Below, in pieces: positions 24,353-35,250 of a stretch of 64,000 bases of DNA (positions are counted from its first letter, which is position 1; every line of letters starts with the position of its first letter). The translations under genes were made by a program, and so were the position numbers. The notes under the pieces were generated by a model, which saw only the letters and a list, made by a program, of their open reading frames with translations, was not told the origin of the DNA and did no database searches. The stretch spans positions 70,843,414 to 70,907,413 of the forward strand of contig JALMGJ010000002.1 of the NCBI GenBank assembly GCA_023362775.1, given 5' to 3'. Source of the DNA: Charina bottae. Taxonomy: Eukaryota; Chordata; Lepidosauria; Squamata; Charinaidae.

Positions 24353-24434
24353 TATACAGATGTAGCACTGAGAAAAAGTGACTAAGTAAGGGTCTATCCT
24401 ACTTAGTCTAGTCTTCTCAGTGCCATATCTGTAG
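24353..24434. repeat. Imperfect ~80-nt hairpin
   Basis: ACAGATGTAGCACTGAGAA (24356-24374) pairs with TTCTCAGTGCCATATCTGT (24414-24432) with two mismatches, and GACTAAGTA-GG inside pairs with CCTACTTAGTC. The loop is about 6 nt. It could be a MITE relic or a transcribed hairpin. Confidence 0.5.
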
Positions 24435-25342
24435 ATTTTTTGGGGGGAGGGGCAGGCTTGGCTTGGCTTTTGCTGTAGACCAGGTTGGAGCTTGAATCTG
24501 TCTGTATCTTGCACTACTTGCCAACAGTGGCTGACCAAAGCCATGCTCCTCTTACCTATCTTTCCATCCACCAGCCATTGCTACCACCTTCAGTCCATTT
24601 CATGCCCAACTCAGAAAAAAACAGTCTGAAAGTAGGAAGTGGCAGTATCTGGACTGTCCTCTTCTGCAATTGAATAGTGCTTCTAGTTGACCTACAGCCA
24701 GTGTGTTGATCCAGAAAGAGAGAAATAAATCATCTAATAATTCCAGTCAGCTTCCATCAGCTACTGCTTTCTTATCACTGGCCTGTCTGCTCACTACAGA
24801 TGCATCATGGGAGGAGAGAAAGTGAAACGACAGGCAGAAAAACATGTGCCAGAACTGCACCCGTTTCCTAAATCTGCCTCATGCCTAGCTTGCCTCAGCA
24901 AAAAGTTTTTAAATAAAGAACTCTAGGGCTGTGACATCATGTTGGATTATTCTTCTTTTGTGGGTTTGATATGCAGCACTACAGTGGCCATTGTGTTTTA
25001 GTGCAAGAAGAGAAAACAAAGCTTCTCCAAAACAGCTACCCAAAGATTCCATCAAACATCACCATTTGGCACTCTGTCCTTCCTTCATCACACTTGGGAG
25101 GAGAAGAGGGGTATACCCAGCACTGTTGCAGGTACTCTCTCAAGGCCAAAGAAAAATCCTCCCTCCTTCCCATACTTTGAGAGATGTGGAAGGAAAGCCT
25201 TGCAGTACCCAGCATGAGCTCTTCCTTCCCTTTGTTTTCTCCCCTGGAACTTTAAGGCAGCCTGAAGAGCACCGCACCACACCTGGATTCCAATTATGAA
25301 GGAAAATGCTGAGAGCATCAGCGTGTGGAGGAAGATTTGTGT
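24435..25342. other. Unassigned non-coding DNA
   Basis: Somewhat GC-richer than average; no exon or repeat that I can name. Confidence 0.45.
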
Positions 25343-25923
25343 TGTGAGGGAGAGCAGTGAGGGAGAGCAGAAAGGAACAATCTGCAGCTGAGGGAGTGGG
25401 GCAGCCGTCAGCTCAACAGGCAACTAATGGGAAAGGAGGAGCAGGCTTGGACTTCACCAAACCAGCAGCAGACAAGCTGAAAGGAGAAGCAGAGCCCAGC
25501 AGCTTCACCACTCCAGCAGCAACTCTGAGCAGTTACGGCCAGCCAGCAGCTGGTAAAGCACCTTCCTTTTCTCACCCTGGCACGGACTGAAAAACTGCCA
25601 AGCCAACGCTTCAGCAGCAGTTTGGAACAGCAGCTGACAGCAACAGAAGCCAACTTGAAGGTGGCTAAATGGTGGCTAAAGACTTTGGTGTAAGCTCAAG
25701 TAATGAGGGAGAACAGAATTGTTATAGACTGTTTAGGAATAAGATATAGACATAGGTTAGTATAAGTATAGAATGATATAGCATAGGCTTGGTAATAAGT
25801 GGTAAGGTAGGAAATAAGTAACTTTAATTTTTTTATAATAAAAGCCTCCCTGGAAACACAGGGAAGATAAAAACAGCCTGTTTGTTGCTAATCTGTACCA
25901 TTTCCCAAAAGAACCCCCTCACA
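25343..25923 (+). mobile_element. Possible solo LTR, 581 bp
   Basis: It starts TGTGAGGGAGAGCAG and ends CCCCCTCACA, so the first and last eight bases are inverted repeats of the TG...CA type. A polyadenylation signal AATAAAAGCC lies about 85 bp before the end, as in an LTR. No matching 5-bp host duplication was found, and no internal gag or pol sequence is near. The Gln/Ala/Ser-rich open frame inside is probably incidental. Confidence 0.4.
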
Positions 25924-26133
25924 ATAAATAATTATCAGTTTTAGATGCCTGGAGGGAATTACTGTGGTTACACCAACTAGCAATGATTGGAGAACTTTAT
26001 ATTTATATATAATAATTGCTTTTAAAAGCACATTTGTCGTCCGTTTCCTTGGAATCTGTTATTGGCCTACCCATGTGCAGATATTCTTGCTGCATTCAGC
26101 AGCACTCTGAGAGATACAAACAGAAAAAGAATT

Positions 26134-26367
26134 GGCTGTTGTGGGTCTTCCGGGCTGTGGGGCCGTGTTCTGGAAGTTGTGGTTCCTAATGTTTCGCCAG
26201 CATCTGTGGCCGGCATCTTCAGAGGGCAGGAGCACAGACTCCACTGTGACTCCACTCACTGGTCTGTGCTCCTGCCCTCTGAAGATGCCAGCCACAGATG
26301 CTGGCGAAACGTTAGGAACCACAACTTCCAGAACACGGCCACACAGCCCGGAAGACCCACAACAGCC
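26134..26367. repeat. Palindrome with 106-bp arms, probably Penelope-derived
   Basis: The arms 26134-26239 and 26262-26367 are inverted copies with three mismatches around a 22-bp spacer. The right arm carries CACAGATGCTGGCGAAACGT and ACACGGCCACACAGCCCGGA, words typical of Penelope-like element ends in reptiles. A TCCGGCCGTGAAAGCCTTCG AC tail follows to about 26400. This looks like the inverted terminal arrangement left by a PLE insertion. Confidence 0.7.
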
Positions 26368-26405
26368 ATCGAACTCCGGCCGTGAAAGCCTTCGACAATA
26401 CACAG

Positions 26406-27099
26406 AAAAGGAATTCTTTATTAGAGTTCAAAATGATTAAGGTTATGAAATACATTTAATATTCTGTGGCATGACACAAATTAAAGCATGGAAAGTGGGA
26501 AGTGAAGAATACAAAATTATCAATAACAGAGCTATAAACAGGTTCGTGTCATCTGGGCCAGGTCCCTGGTTTCTTTAGTAGCCAGCAACATCTCTGCCCA
26601 TACTAATTTCCCTCAAGAACTACTGTAATACTCTTAAATGAATCCTCTAAATTTAGTACCCTATAATCCTCAAAGACACTACAGTATTAATACTAGAAAT
26701 CATAGGAAATATAACTATGCATCAGGAACAACATTACACAATTGTCACACAAATAGATTTTCTTCCCACCTTATTAGACAGAGTAGATATTGGGAATATT
26801 AAGGAAGAAAATGTATTTGGACTATACAGCCTAGGAAACCAAAATGAAGCAGGAGAACTTTTCAATTTCTACCAATCCAATGATTTCTTCATTGCTAACA
26901 GAGTCTTCCACCAATCAAAACACCACCAATATACATAGACATCACCAGAATCATTAAAGGTTCTCACCAAACTATGCCAGCAAATCCAGCAAGAGGGTAG
27001 AGTTAATCCTGCCCAGCCAGGGCAGTAGCCTATTATTGGGGAATCCGTGTACTAAAATAAAGAACTGTGTAAAGTTTTCATCTAAATTGTGGTGTGTCC
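26406..27099. other. Unassigned non-coding DNA
   Basis: No recognised repeat or exon. Confidence 0.5.
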
Positions 27100-28195
27100 A
27101 GTCATTGAAAAAAGAACCTCTCACATGAAACTAGGCAAGACAGGCTGACTCCAGGTTGGCAAAGGAGTGAGACAAGGATGTACAGGTAGTCCTCGCTTAA
27201 CAATAATTCGTTTAGCAACAGTCCGGACTTACAACGGCGCTAAACCCGACTTGCAGGCAGTCCTCGCACTTATGACCATCGCAGCATCCCCGTGGTCACG
27301 CGATTGTGATTCAGGCGCTTGGCGACCAGTTTGTATTTACGAACATTTTCGACCTTCCCAGACGGCTTCCAGCAAACAAAATCAATGGGGAACTGTGTGA
27401 TCCGCTTAATGACCACATGGTTTGCTTAACTGCCATGTGATTCGCTTAACGACCACCACAAAAATGGTCTTGAAATCGGGTCAGATTCACGTAATTACCA
27501 GATTGCTTGGCGGCTGAAATTCTGGTCCCAATTGTGGCCATTAAGCGAGGATTACCTTTACTGTATTCTCTCCCCTTATTTATTGAACCTGTATGCTGAA
27601 TATATACTGAGGGAAGCTGTATTGGAAGAAGATGAGCATGGTTTTAACACTGGAGGAACAAACTTCAATAATTGGTAGAGTAGCAATTAAGGCCTTAGAA
27701 AAGATGTTCAGATGTCATGATGTGTCTATACCTATAAAGATCAGAATTGTGCTGGCAATGGTTTTCCCTGTGTACACTCTGCGGAAATGAAAGCTGGACT
27801 TTGAAGAAGCAAGGTAGAAAGTGTATAGATGCTTTTGAACTCTGGTGCTAGAGAAGACTCCTGAAATGCCAACAACAGCCAAGAAAACGAACAAATGGAT
27901 CATCAAACAAATGAATCCAGAGTTCTCACTTGAGGCACAAATGGCCAGGCTCCAACTACCATATTTTGAACACAATATGTGAAGACTAGCTCTCTGGAGA
28001 AGTCTATAATGCTGGGAAAGATGGAAGGGAAGAGAAAAAGAGGATGACCGGCAGCAAAGTAGACATTCTCAATTATAGCAATGAAAGACCTGAAGGACCA
28101 GGTTGGGACAGATCATTCTGGAGAAAATCCATCTATCTGTGTTCATTAAGAGTTGACACCAGCTTGATAGCACATAATCAACATCTGACTACATC
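27100..28195 (+). mobile_element. Decayed RTE LINE (Bov-B relative), split by a MITE
   Basis: VGKGVRQGC (27150-27178) is interrupted by the MITE at 27183. SPYLFNLYAEYILREAVLEE DEHGFNTGG follows from 27570, then the RTE C-terminal region: a CFELW/WCW-type block near 27833-27860, a GLEAQMARL-like block near 27930 and a WTGSK-type GRKRKR stretch near 28030. The ordering equals the cleaner Bov-B end at 62577-62988. Many stops; an old copy. Confidence 0.75.
27183..27563. mobile_element. Tigger-like MITE inserted in an RTE LINE
   Basis: Begins CAGGTAGTCCTCGCTTAACA after TA and ends ...GCGAGGATTACCTTTACTG before TA (27564-27565). It sits exactly within the RT box, between RQGC and SPYLFNLYAEY, so the LINE was there first. 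Confidence 0.85.
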
Positions 28196-28287
28196 TTTTC
28201 CCTAGTGCAAAAGTTTTATGCTTAAAAAAAGTAAGCTGATCCAAGAGGGGTATATAGTAAGAATTGTGAAAATAAATAAATGGAAAC

Positions 28288-28325
28288 CTTCACTTATGTG
28301 AAAACTTTCACTTATGTGAAAACTA
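28288..28325. repeat. Tandem duplication of an 18-bp unit
   Basis: TTCACTTATGTGAAAACT occurs twice head to tail. Each unit contains the short inverted repeat TTCACxTATGTGAA. Confidence 0.8.
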
Positions 28326-28397
28326 GGCAAAATATAGATTGTCAGCACTGTAGAAGATGATTGCAATTGGATTAAAAATGCAAAATATTCTATACTA

Positions 28398-28494
28398 CCG
28401 TATTTTCCGGCGTATAAGACGACTGGGCGTATAAGACGACCCCCAACTTTTCCATTTAAAATATAGAGTTTGGGATATACGCTGGAAAATACGG
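28398..28494. mobile_element. 97-bp MITE (left bracket of a foldback)
   Basis: CCGTATTTTCCGGCGTATAA at the left and TATACGCTGGAAAATACGG at the right are inverted ends, with TA at both flanks (28396-28397, 28495-28496). Non-coding. Confidence 0.8.
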
Positions 28495-28846
28495 TACTCG
28501 CCGTTTGGCTCCACGACGGGCTCCAAAGTCGCCCACAACGCGTTTCCTACCAGGCTTCCCGAAACGCGGCCAATTCCGGGCCCCCGCTCCATTTAAAGCG
28601 CGGCTGGGAGGGGAAGGGAAGGCGAGGCGAGGCGAAGCGAGGCGCCCGTTGAGCGTTGTGGGCGACTTTGGAGCCCGTCCTGGAGCCACTGCGTTTTGCC
28701 CCCTCCCTTCCCAAGGCTGCTCCGAGGGAACGGAGCTCGCTCCCCCCTCCCCGCGTTTCTCCCGCGCTCGTCCTCCTGCTCTTCCCTGGGGGCTGCGTTC
28801 CGGCGAGCGGCTGCACTTGGCCAGGAGAGGTCTTAAACGGCGAATA
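28495..28846. repeat. GC-rich foldback segment between two MITEs
   Basis: The segment is bracketed by CTCGCCGTTT and its inverse AAACGGCGAA, next to TA on each side. Inside, 28507-28541 and 28653-28686 are near-perfect inverted repeats around CGGGCTCCAAAGTCGCCCAC. The CpG density produces open frames on both strands with no protein family features. Origin is unknown; it may be the core of a composite DNA transposon. Confidence 0.6.
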
Positions 28847-28952
28847 CCGTATTTTCCGGCGTATAAGACGACACCCGGCGTATAAGACAACCCCCGACTT
28901 TTGAGAAGATTTTCCTGGGTTAAAAAGTCGTCTTATACGCCGGAAAATACGG
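28847..28952. mobile_element. 106-bp MITE (right bracket of the foldback)
   Basis: Ends CCGTATTTTCCGGCGTATAA and TTATACGCCGGAAAATACGG are perfect inverted repeats flanked by TA (28845-28846, 28953-28954). Related to the 97-bp MITE at 28398. Confidence 0.85.
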
Positions 28953-28954
28953 TA

Positions 28955-29414
28955 CCTCAATATCTGGAAAACCCAGCACCAGATAAACTTTTGAAATGAT
29001 TCATTGATATGCAAGAAGAAATGCAGTTCAGATGTTTCAGCTGGAAAGCAAAATTCTACACTGTCTTTCTACTGCCACCCTCCGTGGAAGAAGGCATTCT
29101 GAAGACATCAGAAAACAGATCAGCCAAGGAAGGCACACATCTATAAAAACTATCAATAATCAAAAAGTAAAAGAGCCAGAAACACTGCATTTCAATTAAA
29201 TATGAAGTTTGCATGGGAACCACAGAGAAAATTAAAGTTGTGCTCTGTTGAAATCACAGATTCTGTTTCCAAATTCTGCAAGTCAGGCAACTAAATCAGT
29301 CACCTTACACTTATAGATTTATTTAGTTAGTTTATGGCCCTTATTTGTCTTTTTATTAGGAAAGAAGGGAAACAAAAATTCCAAATATCACATTATCAAA
29401 AATGAAAAGCTTTT
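28955..29414. other. Unassigned AT-rich DNA
   Basis: No recognised repeat or exon. Confidence 0.5.
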
Positions 29415-29422
29415 AACTAGGG

Positions 29423-29948
29423 CAGAGCTTTCCAAACTGTGTGTCGGGACACATTAGTGTGTCTGCTGCAATGTCTGGGTGTGTCACGGCTGCTGCTGCC
29501 TCCGAACCCTGCCAGGATTCCGCGCAGGTCCTAGTGCAGAGCTTTCCAAACTTATCATGTTGGTGACACACTTTTTAGACATGCATCACTTCGTGACACA
29601 CTCTTACAGCAAGGCACAAGGCAGGCACTAGGACCTGTGCAGAATCACAGCAGGTTTGGAGGCAGCAAGGCACAAGGGAGGCACTAGGACCTGCGTGGAA
29701 TTCTGGCAGGGCTCGGAGGCAGCAGCAGCCGCGACACACCCAGACACTGCAGCCGACACACTAACGTGTCCCGACACACAGTTTGGAAAGCTCTGTCCTA
29801 GTGCCTGCCTTGTGTCTTGCTGCCTCCAAACCTGCCGTGATTCTGCGCAGGTCCTAGTGCCTGCCTTGTGCCCTGCTGCAAGAGTGTGTCGCGAAATGAT
29901 GCATGTCTAAAAAGTGTGTCACCAACATGAAAAGTTTGGAAAGCTCTG
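29423..29948. mobile_element. GTGTGTCGC-family hAT MITE, host of a nested copy
   Basis: Outer ends CAGAGCTTTCCAAACTGTGT and ...AGTTTGGAAAGCTCTG, flanked by AACTAGGG on both sides (29415-29422, 29949-29956). Without the inner copy (29537-29795 plus one 8-bp repeat) it would be about 260 bp. It carries the GGCAGGCACTAGGACCTGCG class of interior units. Confidence 0.95.
29537..29795. mobile_element. Nested hAT MITE of the same family, opposite orientation
   Basis: Ends CAGAGCTTTCCAAACTTATC and ...CAGTTTGGAAAGCTCTG, flanked by TCCTAGTG (29529-29536, 29796-29803). Its target is inside the interior units of its own relative. The two copies run in opposite directions. Confidence 0.95.
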
Positions 29949-29956
29949 AACTAGGG

Positions 29957-30997
29957 GTTCAAACAAGCTTCAGGCTACCTTAAAGGAAGACAATGCAAGC
30001 ATGGCTATCAACCACATTAATTTTTAACACAAATCTAAAGATCATTTCAGCTACAAAATTCTTTTTGCTATATGGAGATTGATGTGTACACACAGGTACA
30101 TGAAGCACAAGTATTTGCATGTGCATACAGAATAAGCAGCAGGTGACTCATCTCCTGGCAAGACAATAAAAACACTTGTACCACAGTTATGTGTGCTTTT
30201 ATTTTCTTTTTTTTAAATGCCTAAATAAGATCTACCACTTGAAAAGCTACAGCCTGCTGGTGAGGGATGACAGCCAGCCTCACATTCTAGCCTAACTTTG
30301 CAGTTGGTGGCTGAACTCCTTCAGTGAGAACATCACAGCTCAAGGGCAACACCTGCAGGACAATTCAGAAAAGTGACATTATTGGGATTTCAAGTTTCAT
30401 GGAAGGCAAATTCTGTTTTAGCTTTATTTTATTACTATATGATAGAAAAATCCATTATCAGAAAGCTTATATTGTGACATTTAGGATGCCCAGATGAAGA
30501 AAGGCAGGGCTTCTTTATCTTCAAAAACACATGGGAAAAAATTAGAATTTTTTTCTAAATTTCTCACACAGTGATAAGAAAAGCCATATTTGCTAAAATG
30601 TAGCTGTATTTTACTTGCGTTTGTCACGTGGGTAGGAGCAAGAATACATAGTAATTTAGTTCACATATCACATTAAGCCATGGTTTGTTTTAGCATGGTT
30701 TATTAAATAAATCAAATTGGCACAAAGTGCTAAGCTATCAACCATAGTTTTATATGCCACAATGGGTGGATTCATATAATACCCTTAATCTAAACCAAAC
30801 AAAACACGTTGTGGCATAGAACAATATCTGAACTGAGTCCTTGAAAACATTTTAGTTCCCATCTTCACATATACAGCTTTCAATATGCATGTTTTCATCT
30901 ATGACTGGAATTTGATCAGAACACTGAAAATATTTACTACAGTAATTCTGGATCAAGCAATATATGAATTACTTGAAAGCGAAGTTTGAGGAAGGAA
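29957..30997. other. Unassigned AT-rich DNA
   Basis: No exon seen. A stretch at 30660-30840 with AAGCCATGGTTTGTTTTAGC has the feel of an old short MITE, not resolved. Confidence 0.4.
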
Positions 30998-31105
30998 GGG
31001 CCATATATCAGTGGTACAACATATATTTTGCAAGCAGACGGCCCAAGATTCAACTCACAGCACCTTCAGTGAGAGTTATACTGGTCTTTGACTGCAATAA
31101 AGATT
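30998..31105 (+). mobile_element. Old tRNA-like SINE
   Basis: GGGCCATATATCAGTGGTAC resembles a tRNA box A, and CAAGATTCAACTCACAGCAC is in box B position. Diverged copy of a third SINE head type in this window. Confidence 0.5.
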
Positions 31106-32428
31106 TCTTCTTCTTCAGTTAAATAATTTCAGATACCGCCGTTGAGAAAAATCAGTGTACAGGCAGTCTGCAGGCACTGCCAATGACAAGATGGATTCCA
31201 TGTGAACTTTTTGATGTGTTCTTTGTGTTCTCCTCCAATCAATAAAGCCTTTCCTGAATTCTTCACAGATGGTCCCCTTACAACTGCTTTGAAGACTACC
31301 TTGAAACCTCCATTTAGCATTAAAGAACAACCAACTAACCTTGTTCAGGTTCCAAACAAAGGAAATTAACACTATTCACATATCCTTCCCTTGAGGCATT
31401 TAATAGATTTCTCATTAACACTAAAAAAAGAAACTGTAATGACAAAGTTATATTATTGCAGCAGGGATATGGCTAATGGTGTTGCTTTAATTGGTGCATG
31501 GAATAAGTTCCTCTTTTTCCTGGAATCATTACCATGAAAATTAAACATTCAACTTCAAATTTTCTGGACTTTGTTTTAAATATGTAAAGCATGACTGCCC
31601 ATGCAAATTACTTACAAATCCCTTTGAAGAAAATAATGGGGCAAGATAGCTCAGGTGGTTGCAAGTGGATAAAAAGCTCTGCCCTATTAGATCACCAGCT
31701 CTGCTGATTGGGTACACAGATCAATTTAACTATGATTTCTTATTAAAGATTTGTCTTTTCTTAGAAACCTTACAGTGCGACTGAAGTTATGTGTCATTGA
31801 TAATTCCAGTATGAAAAATTACCTTGATTTTGCAGCACCACAGAAAAATATGGAGTACTCTGTAGGGGTGAGCCACAAAGACAAGAAGATTATGAGAAGC
31901 TGGGAGCAACCACTGTCAAAGCCTTCTTTCTACTGGCAGCTGGCCACCCCTCATTAATAAAAGAAATCAGTTCATTCCACGTCCAAGACTATTAGGACTT
32001 TAATAATTTGAAGTGATATGGTAACGAAAGTGGTTTTTAACATGCCATACAACTTTATATATAAACAGGAATAAGGTAACTACAGTATATCTACTTGTTT
32101 TTTCTACACTTGGCTTCTGCAATGTCATTTCATTAGAGAACACCTCCATAATTATTTTCAGGGTCTCCTACACATCTACAGTCTTCCCTACACACTTAGC
32201 TCTTCAATGTGGCATCTTTTGCAAGTCTTGTCATGGATATGTCTAAAACCATTTTGCTTTTTCTGTGGCATGGAGCATACTGGGGGGTAAACTGCAACTG
32301 GAATCAAAACAATGTCACTAATTATTACAGTTTAGGAGGGGGCTTTTTACCCAGCCTTTTAGAATTTCAGTGGTGTTGAGATGTTTAGTGGTTTAGGTGT
32401 TCAGTTTTAACATCAGTTTTAAAAGAGC
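31106..32428. other. Unassigned non-coding DNA
   Basis: No convincing exon or repeat; a weak tRNA-like head may sit at 31635-31680. Confidence 0.45.
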
Positions 32429-32781
32429 ATGTGGAAACTGTGACCAAGAAGGCCTTTATTCAACTCTGGCTGATGTGCCAGTTCTGGCCTTACCTAGAAT
32501 GGAAGAGATTGAAGAAGGTCACTCTTGCCTTTGTCATATTGCAACTGGTTTATTGTAATTCGCTTAAGATGAAGCTGCCCTTGAAGATCACCTGGAAATT
32601 TCAACTGGTGAAGAATACAGTAGCCCATATGCTTATGAGGCAGCCCCATTACAACCACATAACACCCCTGGTACAATATCTGCCAATATATGTTAATGTT
32701 TATAACAGTTTTGGAATTGTAGATATACAGTATTATATATGCATTTGTGTAAGACAGCCATTAGAGTGGGCAGCATATAAA
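32429..32781 (+). mobile_element. L2/CR1-type LINE fragment, older copy
   Basis: VTKKAFIQLWLMCQFWPYLE, KKVTLAFVILQLVYCNSLKM and PLKITWKFQLVKNTVAHMLM follow the same order as AFAQLRVVRQLRPFL...VTHALVISRIDYCNALYMGL PLK in the younger L2. The 3' UTR ends at GAGTGGGCAGCATATAAATG. Internal deletion between coding part and UTR. Confidence 0.8.
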
Positions 32782-32848
32782 TGTATGTATGTATGTATGT
32801 ATGTATGTATGTATGTATGTATGTATGTATAAACAAACAAACAAATAA
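32782..32848. repeat. (ATGT)n microsatellite then (AAAC)n
   Basis: About twelve ATGT units grow from the LINE tail, followed by four AAAC units. It creates an artefactual CMYV-repeat open frame. Confidence 0.95.
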
Positions 32849-33289
32849 ATGCATTATTCAAAGATGTATGCTCCTTGACTTAATTCTAAATATTTAACAA
32901 GCATCTCCACCCATTTTCATCTTTACAAATCACTCTTAAGAGAAACAGATACAAATATTTCTAAAAGGCTGCCCTGCCTTAATAACTCTCTCTATAAAAA
33001 GTATTTTTACTACTAAGTAAAAATCTGTGCAGCATGCATACAAACAAGAGGTTTGTCTGAAACCCATTTCACAATCTAACATTTACTGATTAAATATACA
33101 AAAGTAGTCAGTACAGATAGAACTGTATTCTGAATTATCAGCTTTCAATTAGAGACCAACAAACACATGCTCTGTAGTGAACGCTGAATCACTAGTGAAT
33201 TTGTGAAATGTGTTACAAAAGATTAGAGAACATTACAGTTTATATCGTATTCCATTACTATATTTTCTTTCATATAAGATACACAAATT
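32849..33289. other. Unassigned AT-rich DNA
   Basis: No recognised repeat or exon. Confidence 0.5.
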
Positions 33290-35240
33290 CATCAACCTGC
33301 TCTTGTTTTTAACTATATATGTATAACTTGCATATTTCACTCCATTTTCCTTGTCAAAACATAACTACTTTGGTCTTTGATACATTAGTTTCCAGATCAT
33401 ACTCCTCACTGTATCACAACAATCTAACATTTGCTATAAATCATTCAGGTTCTCAGCCAAAAACACAGCATCATCTGCATGCGAAAGTACATGTACATTC
33501 ATGATCCAAAAAACATACCTCCCCAAGTATTCCTTATACAATTATCCACAGATGCAGTTGACAAACACAAATTAAACAAGTTACACAGCTACTTCAAAAA
33601 GCAAAACACAATTGTATTTTAACATTCCTCCAGTTATGCTATCAACATCTGCAACCTTACAAAGCTTCAACATTCTCATAACATTTATGACTTGCTTTTC
33701 ATCGGTTTTCTCTTTGTCATTTATAGCATTCATTTCAATCATATTATTACCATACAAATCTCTAAATCAGAGCTTTCCAAACTTTTCATGTTGGTGACAC
33801 ACTTTTTAGACATGCATCATTTCGCGACACACTCTTACAGCAGGGCACAAGGCAGGCACTAGGACCTGCGCGGAATCACAGCAGGTTTGGAAGCAGCCAG
33901 GCACAAGGCAGGCACTAGGACCTGCGTGGAATCCTGGCAGGGCAGGTTTGGAGGCAGCAAGGCACAAGGCAGGCACTAGGACCTGCGCGGAATCCTAGCA
34001 GGGCTCACAGGCAGCAGCAGCCACGACACACCCAGACACTGCAGCCGACACACTAACGTGTCCCGACACACAGTTTGGAAAGCTCTGCTCTAAATCCTTC
34101 CAGAATTTCTTCACTTCAGATTCAACCCTAATTATTACATCAATTTTAATTCCATTCTATCTCCTGGAGGCTCCTTCTTTAGTCCTCTTCACCCACTTCC
34201 AAAACAATGTTTTATTTCTATCAAAATGACACTGAATTTCTCTATTTTAATCTTAACTCTTCCTTGCCCTCTTTGCCTATCTTCTTTGCAACAGTCTTTG
34301 CTTACCTTCTTTGCAATATTATATACTATCTTTCTCTCAACTTCATTTTTACAGCAATATTTTAGATGCATTTTTTCTCATGCGCAACACCTTTCATTTC
34401 ATTAATCCACCAAGCATTCTTTTTCATACTTCCCATTAGCATGATTCCACACACTTCAATGACATTTGGAACTTAATTCTTTCCACATCTTCTTTCCTTA
34501 CATCTACTTCCCATTTATTCTGTTGAGAGATTAATTTATACTCTAATATTTTTTATACAGGGCATTCTACTTCTTTTACTACTTTCCTTTTCATCCATGT
34601 CCAGTTTATCCAAAGATACATTCTTCACGCCACCAAAAAATGGGTTGTTCTATATTCTACATTCAGAAGCTCTCATCACCCTTGTATCCTTCACTAATAC
34701 TACTAATCTTTAAACATAAACAATCCAATCATGCTTTTTGAATTGTATTCATTCCTTTATAATGTGTATGATTAGACTTATGCTTGAGTCATGTATTCTA
34801 AGCAAACAGATTTTTCTAAGCAAATATTCACCAGTCACCATTTTCATTCATTCTTGAGATTCAATGGGCCAATAACTTTTTTATATTCTGTCTTTTCCTT
34901 CTCACCTATCCATTAATTATTCTTAGATTTCATTTATTTAGAATATTGCACAATTTCCCCCAAAATTCATTTCTGATTCTTTCATTATCACCATTAACTT
35001 TAGCGTAACGTGCAACTGTCATCAACCTGTAAATTTCTACCTTCATATACCCCTACAACAATACAGATGATGCCAATTCATATTTTGTGACATATATTTC
35101 AGACCTTTCATTCACAATTAAACTGCCACCATCACTTCCCTGCATATATTCATCAACTCCAGTACACCAGATCTAGCTACCTTCATTCAGTTCTATTATA
35201 TACCTCCCCTTCCCTTTAGTTTCATGGACACACAACATAT
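33290..35240 (-). mobile_element. Decayed APE-type LINE, copy 2, carrying a hAT
   Basis: Minus-strand pieces appear in the expected order. An endonuclease-like CVHETK (about 35230-35210), ARYAKVNGDNERIRNEFWGK LC (about 35010-34960), KWVKRTKEGASR (34200-34160), a GVDSITGGMLKYN RT block (about 33650-33610) and ADDAVFLAENLNDL (33480-33440). The KWVK block aligns with the plus-strand copy at 1-1125. Frames are broken throughout. RT between LKY and ADD is partly deleted. Confidence 0.65.
33768..34087. mobile_element. GTGTGTCGC-family hAT MITE, three interior units
   Basis: Ends CAGAGCTTTCCAAACTTTTC and ...CAGTTTGGAAAGCTCTG, flanked by CTCTAAAT (33760-33767, 34088-34095). The interior contains three GGCACAAGGCAGGCACTAGG ACCTG units, versus two in the nested copy at 29537. 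Confidence 0.95.
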
Positions 35241-35250
35241 CAACATATGT

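Noticed and set aside
25357..25590. Gln/Ala/Ser-rich small protein
   Set aside because: It lies in a putative LTR and has no start context, domain or splice signal in support.
26717..26938. 73-codon frame as an exon
   Set aside because: No flanking acceptor/donor pair fits it and no family was recognised.
28495..28846. CpG-rich segment as a promoter island
   Set aside because: It is bracketed by TA-flanked MITEs and folds on itself; no first exon or splice donor was seen beside it.
32700..32832. Cys-Met-Tyr-Val repeat protein
   Set aside because: It is the translation of an (ATGT)n microsatellite at a LINE tail.
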